Positions 37,039 through 46,499 of a stretch of 64,000 nucleotides of DNA are shown piece by piece. Location: positions 248,001 through 312,000 of the forward strand of contig JAFSPM010000045.1 of NCBI GenBank assembly GCA_017442855.1, in the 5' to 3' direction. Every line of letters starts with the position of its first letter. Position 1 is the stretch's first letter. Source of the DNA: Bacteroidaceae bacterium (GTDB lineage Bacteria > Bacteroidota > Bacteroidia > Bacteroidales > Bacteroidaceae). The notes beneath the pieces are model-generated. The model had not been told where the DNA came from and made no database searches. It was given only the letters and a program-made list of their open reading frames with translations. The position numbers and the translations under genes were made by a program.

Positions 37039-37587
37039 ATGAAAACTATTTATGATTACACCGTGAAGGACAGGAAAGGCCGTGATGTTTCTTTAAAGGA
37101 ATATGCTGGCGAAGTGATTCTGATTGTGAATACCGCTACTCGTTGCGGGTTTACGCCTCAATATACCGAGTTGGAACAGATTTACGAAAAATACCGCAGT
37201 CAGGGTTTTAATATCCTCGACTTCCCCTGCAACCAATTTGGTCAGCAAGCTCCCGGTACCGCTGAAGAAATTCACGAATTCTGCCAGTTGAACTATGCTA
37301 CCAAGTTCCCACAATTTAAGAAAGTGGATGTGAATGGCGACAGGGCATCTCCCTTGTTTACTTTCCTGAAAAGTCAGAAACCTTTCGGTGGTTTTGACAT
37401 GAATCATCCCATTGCGAAAATTCTCGATGAGATGTTGTCAAAAGCTGATCCTGAATATAAAAACTCTCCTGACATAAAGTGGAACTTTACCAAGTTTTTG
37501 ATTGATAAGAAGGGAATGGTAAAGTCTCGCTTTGAACCTACCGACAGTATGGAGGAGGTAGCAAAACAGATTGAAGCAATACTCTAA
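37039..37587 (+). CDS. Glutathione peroxidase-family thiol peroxidase
   Basis: The 182-residue protein has the three family motifs: NTATRCGFTPQY with a peroxidatic Cys in place of selenocysteine, FPCNQFGQQAPG with the resolving Cys and conserved Gln, and WNFTKFLID. Non-animal Cys members usually take electrons from thioredoxin rather than glutathione. It is cytoplasmic (no signal) and monocistronic, with a terminator overlapping its stop. Confidence 0.94.
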   Translation: MKTIYDYTVKDRKGRDVSLKEYAGEVILIVNTATRCGFTPQYTELEQIYEKYRSQGFNILDFPCNQFGQQAPGTAEEIHEFCQLNYATKFPQFKKVDVNGDRASPLFTFLKSQKPFGGFDMNHPIAKILDEMLSKADPEYKNSPDIKWNFTKFLIDKKGMVKSRFEPTDSMEEVAKQIEAIL

Positions 37588-37615
37588 TAGCTGCATTTTT
37601 GCAGCTATTTTTTTT
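37586..37615 (+). terminator. Rho-independent terminator
   Basis: AATAGCTGCA (37586-37595) and TGCAGCTATT (37600-37609) form a perfect stem followed by eight T residues. The stem starts inside the stop codon of the peroxidase gene. Confidence 0.92.
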
Positions 37616-37732
37616 CTTAACAGCCGTTCCGCCTTTTAGTAAACCCGAGTTGGGAATAGGGTATTTCTTAGGTTTAAGCCGGGCTGTGTCGACAAAATAA
37701 ATGAACTTGGAATTTTGATTAACGAAAGGACT

Positions 37733-38830
37733 ATGAAAAAAGTAAGTTGGATAGTGGGCGCTTGTTTGCTGATGGTGCTGGGTTGCTCGGCAGGAAAGCA
37801 GACGGCTACAGAGACACATGTACCTGCATCGGATGCAAGGATTCAGTATGTAGGCAGGGTGAACAAACAACAGCCGGATGTGATAAAGTTTACGTATCCT
37901 GGCGTGCAGATTATTGCTGGCTTTGAGGGAACCTCTGTACGAATGGTAGCCAAACCAAAGAGTGCTTTCTATGTGGCGCAGATTGATGACCAAGAGCCGT
38001 TTAAGGTGGATTTCTTCAATCAGGAAGACAGTGTTTTGTTGTTGGCTGAAGGATTGTCTGAGGGCAAGCATACGGTGAAGCTGATGCATATTACGGAGGG
38101 GTATGACCTGAAGCCCGAGTTCTATGGCTTTATCCTCGACCCTGGGAAAGACCTGACGGAAGCGCCTGTTTTGCCCCAACGCAAAATAGAGTTTATAGGC
38201 AACTCAATTACCTGTGGCTATGGGGTAGAGGCCACCGAAGCAACAGATCCTTTCAATTACTACACTGAGAACCATTACCTAAGCTTTGCAGCGCTGACAG
38301 CAAAGGCTTTAGAGGCTCAACACTTGGTGGTAGCAAGAAGTGGCATAGGTATCTTCCGTAATTATAACGGTCCGTATGACGGCAAGCCTGAAACGGCGAT
38401 GCCTGCTTTGTACAAATACACCAACTACAACGACACCACCGAGGTATGGGACTATCGTCAATATACGCCTGATGTGGTTTGTATCAATCTGGGTACCAAT
38501 GATACATCAGCGGGAAAATATAACAAGATCAAGTTGCGTGAGGCATATATTGCTTTCTTGCAGACTTTACGAAACCGTTATCCGCAGGCCAAGATAGTGC
38601 TGATGAGTGGCTGTATGCTGACAGGTCAACGTATGCAGGATGTAGAGGATGCGCAAAATGCTGCGGTAGCCGAGCTCAATAAGAAAGGCGACAAAGAGGT
38701 ATATCGATTTACCTTCCCAGCACAGGACGGCAGTTTGGGCTATGGAGCTAATTATCACCCCTCCATACAGCAACAAGCGAAGATGGCCAGCGAGCTGACG
38801 CCTTTCCTGCGAGAGTTGATGGGGTGGTGA
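37733..38830 (+). CDS. SGNH esterase lipoprotein, CE2-like
   Basis: The ATG at 37733, after GAAAGGA, gives a lipoprotein signal with lipobox VLGC. The N-terminal beta-sandwich (about 35-145) and the C-terminal SGNH domain resemble carbohydrate esterase family 2. Motifs are IEFIGNSITCGYG (Ser nucleophile), INLGTNDTSAG (Asn) and YHPSIQQQ (catalytic His). CE2 enzymes remove acetyl groups from plant glycans. The 365-residue product probably sits on the cell surface or in the periplasm. Confidence 0.88.
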   Translation: MKKVSWIVGACLLMVLGCSAGKQTATETHVPASDARIQYVGRVNKQQPDVIKFTYPGVQIIAGFEGTSVRMVAKPKSAFYVAQIDDQEPFKVDFFNQEDSVLLLAEGLSEGKHTVKLMHITEGYDLKPEFYGFILDPGKDLTEAPVLPQRKIEFIGNSITCGYGVEATEATDPFNYYTENHYLSFAALTAKALEAQHLVVARSGIGIFRNYNGPYDGKPETAMPALYKYTNYNDTTEVWDYRQYTPDVVCINLGTNDTSAGKYNKIKLREAYIAFLQTLRNRYPQAKIVLMSGCMLTGQRMQDVEDAQNAAVAELNKKGDKEVYRFTFPAQDGSLGYGANYHPSIQQQAKMASELTPFLRELMGW

Positions 38831-38861
38831 TAATTAGCTGTTTCTTGGTCTGAATGTTTCG

Positions 38862-40109
38862 TTAAACCAGTTTGTGGATGATAAGACCCGAACGCAGTTT
38901 GGGCTCAAACCAAGTAGTCTTTGGAGGCATGATGTTGCCGCTGTCGGCAATGTCCATCAGTTGTTTCATGCTTACAGGATAAAGCGCCAGAGCCACCTTC
39001 ATCTCACCACTGTCAACACGACGCTTCAGTTCGCCGAGACCACGGATGCCACCTACGAAATCGATGCGCTTGTCGGAACGAAGGTCTTTGATGCCCAGTA
39101 TCTTATCCAATATCAGATTAGAGGAGATAGTTACATCCAACACACCAATAGGATCGTTGTCGTTATAGGTACCTGGCTTGGCCGTGAGACTATACCATTT
39201 ACCTCCTAAATAGAGTGAGAAGTTGTGCAAGCGAGCAGGCTTGTAGATTTCTGTACCTACTTCCTGAATATCGAAATTCTCCTTCAAGGCATTAAGAAAC
39301 TCAGCTTCAGTCAAACCATTCAAGTCCTTCACCACACGGTTGTAGTCGATGATGGTTAGTTGTGATGCAGGGAAAGCTACCGCCATAAAGTAGTTGTATT
39401 CCTCATCACCCTTGTGATGTGGGTTCTGCTTGGCCTTCTCGGCACCTACGAGGGCAGCTGCCGCACTGCGATGATGACCATCGGCAATGTAGAGATATGG
39501 AATCTGCGCAAAAGCCTTGGTAATGGCATCGATGTCGGCACGCTGGTCAATGATCCAAAACTTATGTCCGAAACCATCGCCAGGAGCGATAAAGTCATAT
39601 ACAGGCTTGTTGGTTGTATATTTTGCTACGATGGCATCCAGTTGCGCATTATCAGGATAAGCGAAGAACACAGGCTCAATGTTGGCATTGTTCACACGCA
39701 CATGTTTCATACGGTCTTCCTCTTTATCGCGGCGAGTCAGCTCATGCTTCTTGATGATGCCGTTCATATAGTCAGGCACGTAAGCACCTATCACCAATCC
39801 ATATTGTGTCTTGCCGTTCATGGTCTGGGCATAGATGTAGTAGTTCTCTTGCTCATCCTGCACCAGCCAACCTTTGTCCTGGAACTTTTGGAAATTCTCA
39901 GCTGCCTTCTGGTAAACGCGAGGGTCGTGCTCATCAGTGCCAGGCTCGAAGTCAATCTCCGGTTTGATGATGTGATACAGTGATTTCTCGTTGCCTTCAG
40001 CCTCCTTACGTGCTTCTTCGGAGTTCAATACGTCGTAAGGTCTTGATGCAACCTGCTCTACAAGAGCCTGTGGTGGGCGGATGCCCTTAAATGGTTTTAC
40101 TGTTGCCAT
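38862..40109 (-). CDS. DUF1015-family protein
   Basis: The start MATVKPFKGIRPPQALVEQV is the family's usual beginning; an upstream in-frame start adds 24 residues with no match. The 415-residue protein has the DUF1015 landmarks ASRPYDVLNSEEARKEA, LYIADGHHRSAAAAL (about 230) and FVGGIRGLGEL. In Bacteroidetes the gene often neighbours serine biosynthesis genes, but none is here. Its function is not established; the GHHR motif suggests a nucleotide-hydrolase-like site. Confidence 0.9.
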   Translation of the reverse strand: MATVKPFKGIRPPQALVEQVASRPYDVLNSEEARKEAEGNEKSLYHIIKPEIDFEPGTDEHDPRVYQKAAENFQKFQDKGWLVQDEQENYYIYAQTMNGKTQYGLVIGAYVPDYMNGIIKKHELTRRDKEEDRMKHVRVNNANIEPVFFAYPDNAQLDAIVAKYTTNKPVYDFIAPGDGFGHKFWIIDQRADIDAITKAFAQIPYLYIADGHHRSAAAALVGAEKAKQNPHHKGDEEYNYFMAVAFPASQLTIIDYNRVVKDLNGLTEAEFLNALKENFDIQEVGTEIYKPARLHNFSLYLGGKWYSLTAKPGTYNDNDPIGVLDVTISSNLILDKILGIKDLRSDKRIDFVGGIRGLGELKRRVDSGEMKVALALYPVSMKQLMDIADSGNIMPPKTTWFEPKLRSGLIIHKLV

Positions 40110-40227
40110 AATTACATTCAGATTATTATTCAGAACTGCAAATTTACAAAACCCTTTTCGGATTAGAAAGGATATTGGCAATATATTTTCTAAATCAAGG
40201 TGGATGGAAACTTTTCAACGTGTATTC

Positions 40228-40258
40228 TTTGTTATTAAAGAAATAAGGTGTATCTTTG
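40228..40258 (+). promoter_or_regulatory. ileS promoter
   Basis: TTTG (40228-40231), 19 bp, TATCTTTG (40251-40258), 39 bp before the ileS start. Confidence 0.8.
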
Positions 40259-40297
40259 CGCCTTGTTAATAAAGTAAACTGCTAAAATAAGGATATA

Positions 40298-43200
40298 ATG
40301 AGTAAGAATTTTGCTGAATATACAGGCTTCAACTTGTCGGAAATCAACAAGGAAGTGTTGGCTCAGTGGGAGAAAAACCACATCTTCGAGAAGAGCATGA
40401 CGGAACGTGAAGGTTGTCCTTCATACGTGTTCTACGAGGGTCCTCCATCAGCTAACGGTATGCCTGGTATCCATCACGTGATGGCACGCTCCATCAAGGA
40501 TGTGTTCTGCCGTTTCAAGACGATGAAGGGTTACCAAGTGAAACGTAAGGCAGGATGGGATACACACGGACTACCTGTAGAGCTGGGTGTGGAGAAAGCA
40601 CTGGGCATCACCAAGGAAGATATTGGCAAAACCATTACCGTAAAGGAGTATAATGCTGCCTGTAGGAAGGATGTGATGAAGTTTACCAAGGAGTGGACCG
40701 ATCTGACACACAAGATGGGCTACTGGGTAGATACCGACAATCCTTATATCACTTACGACAATCGCTATATCGAGACCCTTTGGTGGCTGTTGGCACAGTT
40801 GCATAAGAAAGGTCTGCTCTATAAAGGTTATACTATTCAACCTTATTCCCCAGCTGCTGGTACTGGTTTGAGCTCACACGAGTTGAACCTACCGGGTTGC
40901 TATCGCGATGTGAAAGATACCACCGTAGTGGCCCAGTTTAAGATGCTGGATCCTAAGCCTGAAATGGCGGAGTGGGGTACTCCTGTATTCATCGCATGGA
41001 CAACTACTCCATGGACATTGCCTTCAAATACTGCTCTCTGCGTGGGTCCAAAGATCGACTATGTGGCTGTGCAGAGCTATAACAGTTATACTGGAGAACC
41101 TATCACGGCCGTTTTGGCTAAGGCGCTGCTCTATACCCACTTCAATCAGAAAGGTGAGAATATGCCGCTGAAGGACTATCAGAAGGGCGACAAAGTGGTG
41201 CCTTTCAAAGTAGTGGGCGAGTATAAGGGTACTGACTTGCTGGGCATGAAGTACGAGCAGTTGCTCAAGTTTGTGAAGCCTGTGGAGGTGGATACTGAGG
41301 GCAAGTGGCACGAGGCCGCTGATAAGGCTTTCAGAGTGATTCCTGGCGACTATGTGACTACCGAAGATGGTACTGGTATCGTTCATATCGCTCCTACCTT
41401 TGGTGCCGATGATGCTTTTGTGGCTCGCAATGCTGGCATTCCTCCTATCTTCATGTACACCAAGAAAGGCGAATATCGTCCAATGGTGGATCTGACGGGT
41501 AAGTTCTTCGATACGGCTGATTTGGACGATGATTTCGTTAAGCAGTGCGTAAACTATGATATCTACAAGGAATACGAGGCTCGCTGGGTGAAGAATGCTT
41601 ACGATCCTCAGTTTACCGTTAACGGCAAGTATGATGACAAAGCAGCAGCTGCCGCTGAGAGCTTGGATATCTATATCTGCATGAAGATGAAAGCCGACAA
41701 TCTGGCATTCAAGATTGAGAAGCATGTACATAATTACCCACATTGCTGGCGTACAGACAAGCCTGTGCTTTATTACCCATTGGATAGTTGGTTCATTCGT
41801 TCTACTGCTTGTAAAGAGCGTATGATGGAGCTGAACAAGCAAATTAACTGGAAACCTGAGAGTACTGGTACTGGTCGCTTCGGCAAATGGTTGGAGAACC
41901 TGAACGACTGGAACCTGAGTCGTTCGCGCTACTGGGGTACTCCATTGCCTATTTGGCGCACAGAAGATAATACCGAAGAAATTTGCATCGAAAGCGTTGA
42001 GCAGCTTTATAATGAAATAGAGAAGGCTGTAGCTGCTGGTGTGATGAAAGCAAATCCTTATAAGGAAACAGGTTTCGTACCAGGTGTTTATACCCAGGAA
42101 AACTACGATAAGATTGACCTGCATCGTCCGTTCGTGGATGATATCGTGCTGGTGTCAGCATCAGGCAAGCCTATGAAGCGTGAGACCGACCTGATTGATG
42201 TATGGTTCGATTCTGGCTCTATGCCTTATGCTCAGATTCATTACCCATTTGAGAACAAGGAACTGCTCGATAGCGGTAAGGTGTTCCCAGCCGACTTCAT
42301 TGCTGAGGGTGTTGACCAGACTCGTGGTTGGTTCTTTACACTGCATGCTATCGCTACGATGGTGTTCGATAGTGTTTCGTTTAAAAACGTAATTTCTAAT
42401 GGTCTGGTGCTCGATAAGAATGGCGAGAAGATGTCGAAGCGCTTGGGCAATGCTGTTGATCCGTTTGGTGTGATTGAGCAGTATGGCTCCGACCCAGTAC
42501 GTTGGTACATGCTCACCAACTCATCTCCTTGGGATAACCTGAAGTTTGATGTGGATGGTGTAGAGGAAGTACGTCGCAAGTTCTTCGGCACCTTGTATAA
42601 CACCTACTCATTCTTGGCGCTCTATGCCAATGTAGATGGATTCAAGTATGCAGAAGCAGAAGTGCCTGTTCAGGAGCGTCCAGAGATCGACCGCTGGATT
42701 CTTTCTGAATTGAATACGCTGATCAAGAATGTGGATGCCAATCTCAACGACTACGAGCCTACGAAAGCTGGCCGACTGATTCAGGATTTTGTAAACGACA
42801 ACCTGAGCAACTGGTATGTACGTCTGAACCGTAAGCGTTTCTGGGGTGGAGGCATGACACAGGATAAGTTGGCTGCTTACCAAACACTCTATGTGTGCTT
42901 GGAGACAGTAGCTAAGTTGATGGCTCCGTTCTCACCGTTCTATGCTGACAAGCTGTATATGGATCTCATTGCCGTAACAGGCAGAGACAATGTAGAGTCA
43001 GTACACCTCGCTCAGTTCCCTGTTTGCGATGAAAGTTTGATAGACAAGGAACTGGAGGCTCGCATGGAGTTGGCGCAGCAAATCACCTCTATGGTATTGG
43101 CGTTGCGTCGTAAGGTGAACATCAAGGTACGCCAGCCGCTGCAGAGCGTGATGGTGCCTGTAAACGATGAAGCACAGCGTGCTCATATCGAGGCTGTGAA

Positions 43201-43789
43201 GGATCTCATCAAGAACGAGGTGAATGTGAAGGAACTGAACTTTGTGGATAACGCTACTGGCATTCTGGTGAAGAAGGTGAAGTGTGATTTCAAGAAGTTA
43301 GGGCCTAAGTTTGGCAAGCAGATGAAGGCTGTAGCCGCTGCTGTTACGGCTATGAGTCAGGAAGATATCAACCGTATGGAGCTGGAGGGCAAGTTTACCT
43401 TCGTACTCGATGGCGTAGAGGCTGTGGTAGAAGCAGCTGATGTGGAGATCTTCAGCGAAGATATCCCAGGATGGTTGGTGGCCAACGAAGGAAAAGTGAC
43501 TGTAGCTCTCGAAGTAACTATCACCGAAGAGTTGCGTCAGGAAGGTATCGCCCGTGAGTTAGTGAACCGTATCCAGAACCTGCGAAAGCAGAGCGGTTTG
43601 GAGATTACCGACAAGATCAACATCACGCTGTCTAAGAACGAGAAGACCGACGATGCTGTAGCAGCCTACAAGGATTATATCTGCAACCAGGTGTTGGGTA
43701 ATACCCTGACCTTAGTGGATAATGTTCAGGATGGCGTGAAGCTCGATATGGAAGAGTACGAACTGGAAGTAAAAATTGAAAAATTATAA
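40298..43789 (+). CDS. ileS: Isoleucyl-tRNA synthetase, type 2
   Basis: IleRS charges tRNA-Ile. At 1163 residues it is the long, eukaryote-like type 2 enzyme. The catalytic region has YEGPPSANGMPGIHH (the HIGH motif as G57-I58-H59-H60), the CP1 editing domain (about 200-400, FIAWTTTPWTLPSNTAL), the WDTHGLPVE block and the KMSKS loop as GEKMSKRLGN. The tail (about 700-1163) is the anticodon-binding and C-terminal domain. It is followed by dksA, lspA and a lipoprotein gene on the same strand. Confidence 0.96.
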   Translation: MSKNFAEYTGFNLSEINKEVLAQWEKNHIFEKSMTEREGCPSYVFYEGPPSANGMPGIHHVMARSIKDVFCRFKTMKGYQVKRKAGWDTHGLPVELGVEKALGITKEDIGKTITVKEYNAACRKDVMKFTKEWTDLTHKMGYWVDTDNPYITYDNRYIETLWWLLAQLHKKGLLYKGYTIQPYSPAAGTGLSSHELNLPGCYRDVKDTTVVAQFKMLDPKPEMAEWGTPVFIAWTTTPWTLPSNTALCVGPKIDYVAVQSYNSYTGEPITAVLAKALLYTHFNQKGENMPLKDYQKGDKVVPFKVVGEYKGTDLLGMKYEQLLKFVKPVEVDTEGKWHEAADKAFRVIPGDYVTTEDGTGIVHIAPTFGADDAFVARNAGIPPIFMYTKKGEYRPMVDLTGKFFDTADLDDDFVKQCVNYDIYKEYEARWVKNAYDPQFTVNGKYDDKAAAAAESLDIYICMKMKADNLAFKIEKHVHNYPHCWRTDKPVLYYPLDSWFIRSTACKERMMELNKQINWKPESTGTGRFGKWLENLNDWNLSRSRYWGTPLPIWRTEDNTEEICIESVEQLYNEIEKAVAAGVMKANPYKETGFVPGVYTQENYDKIDLHRPFVDDIVLVSASGKPMKRETDLIDVWFDSGSMPYAQIHYPFENKELLDSGKVFPADFIAEGVDQTRGWFFTLHAIATMVFDSVSFKNVISNGLVLDKNGEKMSKRLGNAVDPFGVIEQYGSDPVRWYMLTNSSPWDNLKFDVDGVEEVRRKFFGTLYNTYSFLALYANVDGFKYAEAEVPVQERPEIDRWILSELNTLIKNVDANLNDYEPTKAGRLIQDFVNDNLSNWYVRLNRKRFWGGGMTQDKLAAYQTLYVCLETVAKLMAPFSPFYADKLYMDLIAVTGRDNVESVHLAQFPVCDESLIDKELEARMELAQQITSMVLALRRKVNIKVRQPLQSVMVPVNDEAQRAHIEAVKDLIKNEVNVKELNFVDNATGILVKKVKCDFKKLGPKFGKQMKAVAAAVTAMSQEDINRMELEGKFTFVLDGVEAVVEAADVEIFSEDIPGWLVANEGKVTVALEVTITEELRQEGIARELVNRIQNLRKQSGLEITDKINITLSKNEKTDDAVAAYKDYICNQVLGNTLTLVDNVQDGVKLDMEEYELEVKIEKL

Positions 43790-43820
43790 AATTTACCTTA
43801 ATCTATAAAAACTATTGGTT

Positions 43821-44195
43821 ATGGCAGAGAAAACAAGATACTCCGACGCCGAATTAGAGGAGTTCAAGCAGATTATTCTGGAAAAGTTAGAAGTGGCTCA
43901 AAAAGATTATAACCAGATGATGGCCAGTTTAAACGGTTCAGACAGCAATGGTATCGAAGACACTTCTCCTACTTATAAAGTAATTGAGGATGATGCCTAT
44001 GCACTGAGTAAGGATGAGACCATTCGTTTGGCACAGCGCCAGCAGAAATTCATACAGAGTCTGCAGGCAGCATTGGTACGTATCCAAAACAAGACCTATG
44101 GCATTTGCCGCGAGACAGGTAAGCTGATTCCTGCTGAACGTCTGCGTGCCGTTCCTCATGCTACACTGAGTATTGAGGCAAAGAGAAACCGTTAA
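43821..44195 (+). CDS. DksA/TraR-family RNA polymerase-binding factor
   Basis: This 124-residue protein has the DksA coiled coil (about 8-85) with DDAYALSKDETIRLAQRQQK at its second helix. The C-terminal region is IYG-type: YGICRETGKLIPAERLRAVPHAT. Only the first of the four zinc-binding Cys is kept, so the zinc finger is lost, as in other Bacteroidetes members. DksA-type factors modulate rRNA and stringent promoters with ppGpp. The ATG at 43821 is preferred to a TTG at 43815. Confidence 0.9.
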   Translation: MAEKTRYSDAELEEFKQIILEKLEVAQKDYNQMMASLNGSDSNGIEDTSPTYKVIEDDAYALSKDETIRLAQRQQKFIQSLQAALVRIQNKTYGICRETGKLIPAERLRAVPHATLSIEAKRNR

Positions 44196-44225
44196 AGAAG
44201 AAGCGTCGAACGCTTAAATAAGAAG

Positions 44226-44861
44226 ATGAGCAAAACTATTAAAAAGGGCAGTATGTCAGTTGCTTTGATATTACTGCTACTGCTGATAGACCAGTGTCTC
44301 AAGATCTACATCAAGACACACATGTACTTGCATGAAAGCATACGTGTGACCGACTGGTTTTACATCTTCTTTACCGAAAACAACGGTATGGCATTTGGCA
44401 TGCAAATCTTTGGAAAACTGTTCCTCACTTCGTTCCGTATCATTGCTGTAGCTGTCATCATTTGGTGTCTCTATAGGTTTGTGAAGGCTCACTTAAAGAC
44501 AGGATTCTTGGTGTGTGTGAGCCTCATTCTCACGGGGGCACTGGGTAACATCATTGACAGCGTGTTCTATGGTGTGTTCTTCAGTGAGAGCACCTTCTCC
44601 CATATAGCTCACTTCTTGCCCAACGGAGGCGGCTATGCTCCGCTGCTCTACGGCAAGGTGGTAGATATGTTCTATTTCCCTCTTATTGAGACCGAATGGC
44701 CCACCTGGATGCCTTTCGTAGGTGGGCAACATTTCGTATTTTTCAGTCCTATCTTTAATTTCGCCGACTCATGTATCTCGGTAGGCATCGTGGCGTTGCT
44801 CATCTTCTACGGAAGATATGTGAACCATGCCTTTGATGTACTGAAATCCAAGAAGTCATGA
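44226..44861 (+). CDS. lspA: Lipoprotein signal peptidase
   Basis: LspA cleaves prolipoprotein signal peptides in the inner membrane. The 211-residue protein has four hydrophobic helices and the family boxes: DQCLKIYIK, NNGMAFGM, TGALGNIIDSVFYG (first catalytic Asp) and FNFADSCISVG (second Asp). It is longer than E. coli LspA because of an insert before GKVVDMFYFPL, usual in Bacteroidetes. It overlaps the next lipoprotein gene by 4 bp. Confidence 0.96.
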   Translation: MSKTIKKGSMSVALILLLLLIDQCLKIYIKTHMYLHESIRVTDWFYIFFTENNGMAFGMQIFGKLFLTSFRIIAVAVIIWCLYRFVKAHLKTGFLVCVSLILTGALGNIIDSVFYGVFFSESTFSHIAHFLPNGGGYAPLLYGKVVDMFYFPLIETEWPTWMPFVGGQHFVFFSPIFNFADSCISVGIVALLIFYGRYVNHAFDVLKSKKS

Positions 44862-45640
44862 AATTCATGCGTACCATACCGTTATGCATCATGGTGCTGT
44901 TTCTGATGGCATGCATCGCAGCATGTGGCCCTAGTCGGCCTGATGGTGTGCTAAGTGACAGCAAAATGGAGGAGGTATTGTACGACTATCACAAGGCAAA
45001 GGCACTGGGTGAATTGGAGTCTCCTTCCAACAAGTACAAGGCTACGCTTTATTATCTCAATGTTTTTGAAAAGCACCATACCACCGAACAGGAATTCGAC
45101 TCATCTTTATCGTGGTATTCACGCAATCCAGAAGCATTTGACAGGGTTTATCAGCGCGTCATCAGGCGCATTGAAGGAGAAAAGAAGGTGTTAGAACGTT
45201 CTATTTCCATTAGCGGACAAGGTAGCAGCGTTACGCAAAGTGGTGATAGTGTGAATATCTGGACAGGCATGCCGATGTTCAGTCTTACTAACCGTCCTTA
45301 TGACAACAGAATAGCTTTTGACTATGAGAACGATGCCAATTATGAAGAGTACGATACCCTTCATTTCAATGCACGTTTCCGCTATCTGCACGTCAATCAA
45401 CCCATCAATTCTAAAGAATATGCCGTAATGGCGCTCTCCATCCGTTATCGCAACGACAGCATTATAAGTCAGATGCATTATATCTATGGTGACGGAAAAC
45501 ACAAGTTGACGCTGCAGAGCGACAAAAATGGAAGAATACGCGAAGTATATGGCTTTATCTACCTGCCTGAGCAAAGCGAAGACCGCATGCTGCTGGTAGA
45601 TAGCGTCTCACTCATCCGCATGCACGCCAAGCAGCGTTAA
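44858..45640 (+). CDS. DUF4296-domain lipoprotein
   Basis: The 260-residue protein has a lipoprotein signal (lipobox AAC at about residue 22) and then the DUF4296 start VLSDSKMEEVLYDYHKAKAL (about 31-50) and FDSSLSWYSRNPEAF. The C-terminal half is beta-rich. DUF4296 lipoproteins next to lspA are a common Bacteroidetes arrangement. The 4-bp overlap with lspA indicates translational coupling. Function is unknown. Confidence 0.9.
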   Translation: MKFMRTIPLCIMVLFLMACIAACGPSRPDGVLSDSKMEEVLYDYHKAKALGELESPSNKYKATLYYLNVFEKHHTTEQEFDSSLSWYSRNPEAFDRVYQRVIRRIEGEKKVLERSISISGQGSSVTQSGDSVNIWTGMPMFSLTNRPYDNRIAFDYENDANYEEYDTLHFNARFRYLHVNQPINSKEYAVMALSIRYRNDSIISQMHYIYGDGKHKLTLQSDKNGRIREVYGFIYLPEQSEDRMLLVDSVSLIRMHAKQR

Positions 45641-45642
45641 AT

Positions 45643-46398
45643 CTATCCTCTTCTACGAAATTCCGCACAGGTGATGGCTGTAGCTACTGCTACATTCAAC
45701 GATTCTGATGTGTCGCGACCTGCAGGATAATTGGGAATAAACAGCTTCTTGTTGATCAACTTTCTTACCTCTGCCGTGATGCCGTTGCCCTCGTTGCCCA
45801 TAACAATCAAGCCAGAAGTACTCAGCGTTTGCGTATAGATATTGGTGCCATCAAGGAAGGTACCATAAACAGGTACATCTTCTTTCAACTGACCAATCAT
45901 CGCTGGCAGATCAACATAGTGCAGATGCACACGAGCCAATGCCCCCATAGTGGCTTGTACCACCTTAGGACTATATACATCCACAGTGCCTTGCGAACAA
46001 AATATATGCTCAATACCAAACCAGTCGGCGATACGGATGATGGTACCCAAATTGCCTGGATCCTGTACATCATCGAGCGCCAGACACAGCTGGTGGGCTA
46101 TCACAGAAGGATCGGTTTGCTCTTGGCGTTGCTCGAAGACAGCAATCACATTCTGAGGCGTTTTCAGCAAACTGGTACGTGCTATCTCGTCCGTTGTGGC
46201 GGTATCTATTTCATCCGCATGCAGGGTGGGGTGATCAGCTATCCAATCGGCAGTAGCAGCTACATAGCGACAATGGAAATGCCCCAGTAAATCGCCCGTC
46301 AGCTTGGGACCTTCGGCCACAAACACCTGCTCCTCACGTCGTACTTTCTTCTGCTCCAACGAACGTATCCACTTTATTTTGTTCTTCGATATTGCCAT
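45643..46398 (-). CDS. TrmH/SpoU-family RNA 2'-O-methyltransferase
   Basis: The start MAISKNKIKWIRSLEQKKVR fits the family's substrate-binding N-terminus (R...EQVFVAEGPKL); a start at 46419 adds seven residues. Of 251 residues, the C-terminal half is the SPOUT knot: LALDDVQDPGNLGTIIRIAD (motif 1), LIVMGNEGNGI (motif 2) and IPNYPAGRDTSESLNVAVAT (motif 3). The target (rRNA or tRNA ribose) is not predictable. The gene is divergent from tamL. Confidence 0.93.
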   Translation of the reverse strand: MAISKNKIKWIRSLEQKKVRREEQVFVAEGPKLTGDLLGHFHCRYVAATADWIADHPTLHADEIDTATTDEIARTSLLKTPQNVIAVFEQRQEQTDPSVIAHQLCLALDDVQDPGNLGTIIRIADWFGIEHIFCSQGTVDVYSPKVVQATMGALARVHLHYVDLPAMIGQLKEDVPVYGTFLDGTNIYTQTLSTSGLIVMGNEGNGITAEVRKLINKKLFIPNYPAGRDTSESLNVAVATAITCAEFRRRG

Positions 46399-46499
46399 AA
46401 GTAGCTTTTTTCTATGCAAATATACTGCTTTTCTGATAAAAAACCGCTAAATTTACAACCGAAAATAAACTTGACAAAGGCTCATGACTCTGAGCGACG

